From assembly GCA_900551615.1 (NCBI GenBank), contig URWN01000020.1:1-23342 (forward strand): a stretch of DNA of 23,342 bases, in the 5' to 3' direction. Source of the stretch: an uncultured Clostridium sp. Lineage in GTDB: Bacteria; Bacillota; Clostridia; TANB77; CAG-508. Below are positions 23,174 through 23,342 of the stretch, piece by piece; within the stretch, counting starts at the first letter, position 1; the number at the start of each line of letters is the position of its first letter. The notes under the pieces are model-generated. The model had not been told where the DNA came from and did not search any database. It saw only the letters and a program-made list of their open reading frames with translations. The position numbers and the translations under genes were made by a program.

Positions 23174-23342
23174 TTTTTTGAAATTTTTTCGGAATTGAGC
23201 GACATGCCGTTACAATTCACAGTCCTTAAAATTATTGTTTGTGTGGCACCCTCTTCACCTTGGGTAATTATATATATTTGAGATTTCGTTCGTTTGATTG
23301 GAGTGAAAAATAGAAAATCTTAAATAAAAAACTGAGGAATGC
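23174..23342. other. Unassigned end region with richer GC and small inverted repeats
   Basis: No reading frame or known RNA is seen. The region contains GAATTG/CAATTC arms around AGCGACATGCCGTTA (23192-23219), and TGGCACCC followed by CACCTTGGGT. It could be the 3' or 5' end of a feature outside the window. Confidence 0.3.

Noticed and set aside
23215..23280. T-box or other riboswitch suggested by GTGTGGCACCC
   Set aside because: The full T-box specifier stem and the GGGTGGNACCGCG antiterminator motif are not present, and no aminoacyl-tRNA synthetase gene follows.
1..23342. CRISPR array, rRNA genes, integrase or transposase
   Set aside because: I looked for regularly spaced direct repeats and for the known protein motifs on both strands and found none.

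Overview
The window is a very AT-rich chromosomal segment from a spore-forming low-GC Gram-positive, most likely a Clostridia member of the Bacillota. Evidence for this is the cotJABC spore-coat operon, the ireB-ruvX-DUF1292 gene order, Mini-RNase III, RbgA/YlqF, strong AGGAGG ribosome binding sites, TTGACA/TATAAT-type promoters and a yybP-ykoY riboswitch. Nearly all genes are on the minus strand. The exceptions are tmcAL (714-2018) and a small ribbon-helix-helix protein (7171-7383).

Left part (1-7400): rnhA (RNase HI) and tmcAL (tRNA-Met cytidine acetate ligase) are divergent and share overlapping promoters. tmcAL converges on glgP, an archaeal/Thermotoga-type alpha-glucan phosphorylase that follows a small lysine-rich protein of unknown function. 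Upstream lies a prepilin-like protein with a formylglycine-generating-enzyme-like C-terminal domain. Its conserved last part sits in another frame, so the gene is frameshifted near its end.

Middle part (7497-14079): a large P2-type cation ATPase is preceded by a leader that I read as a yybP-ykoY (Mn2+) riboswitch with an 18-bp terminator hairpin. This points to manganese and/or calcium export. Upstream are tRNA-Glu(CTC), mrnC and rbgA, then a small membrane protein of unknown function. A cluster of GGGAC-type inverted repeats (12801-12904) follows, and part of it serves as the terminator of the DUF1292 gene. Then come ruvX and ireB.

Right-middle part (14126-19502): a likely operon, in transcription order, encodes a secreted or exported two-helix membrane protein (VirB2/TrbC-like in shape only), an 833-aa protein with a CpaE/TadZ-like layout but a degenerate Walker A motif, two AT-hook-like motifs and five LPG repeats, and a membrane-anchored GAF plus degenerate GGDEF protein. 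No known system matches this trio, and it is the best candidate for undescribed biology here. Just upstream is an SH3b plus glucosaminidase (GH73-like) cell-wall hydrolase with its own strong promoter.

Right end (19658-23342): a gene with visibly richer GC and different codon use (probably acquired), the cotJA-cotJB-cotJC operon behind a mother-cell-sigma-like -10 element, and pyk (pyruvate kinase) with a clear extended -10 promoter. The last 169 bases contain no gene I can identify. No CRISPR array, rRNA, complete insertion sequence or prophage was seen.
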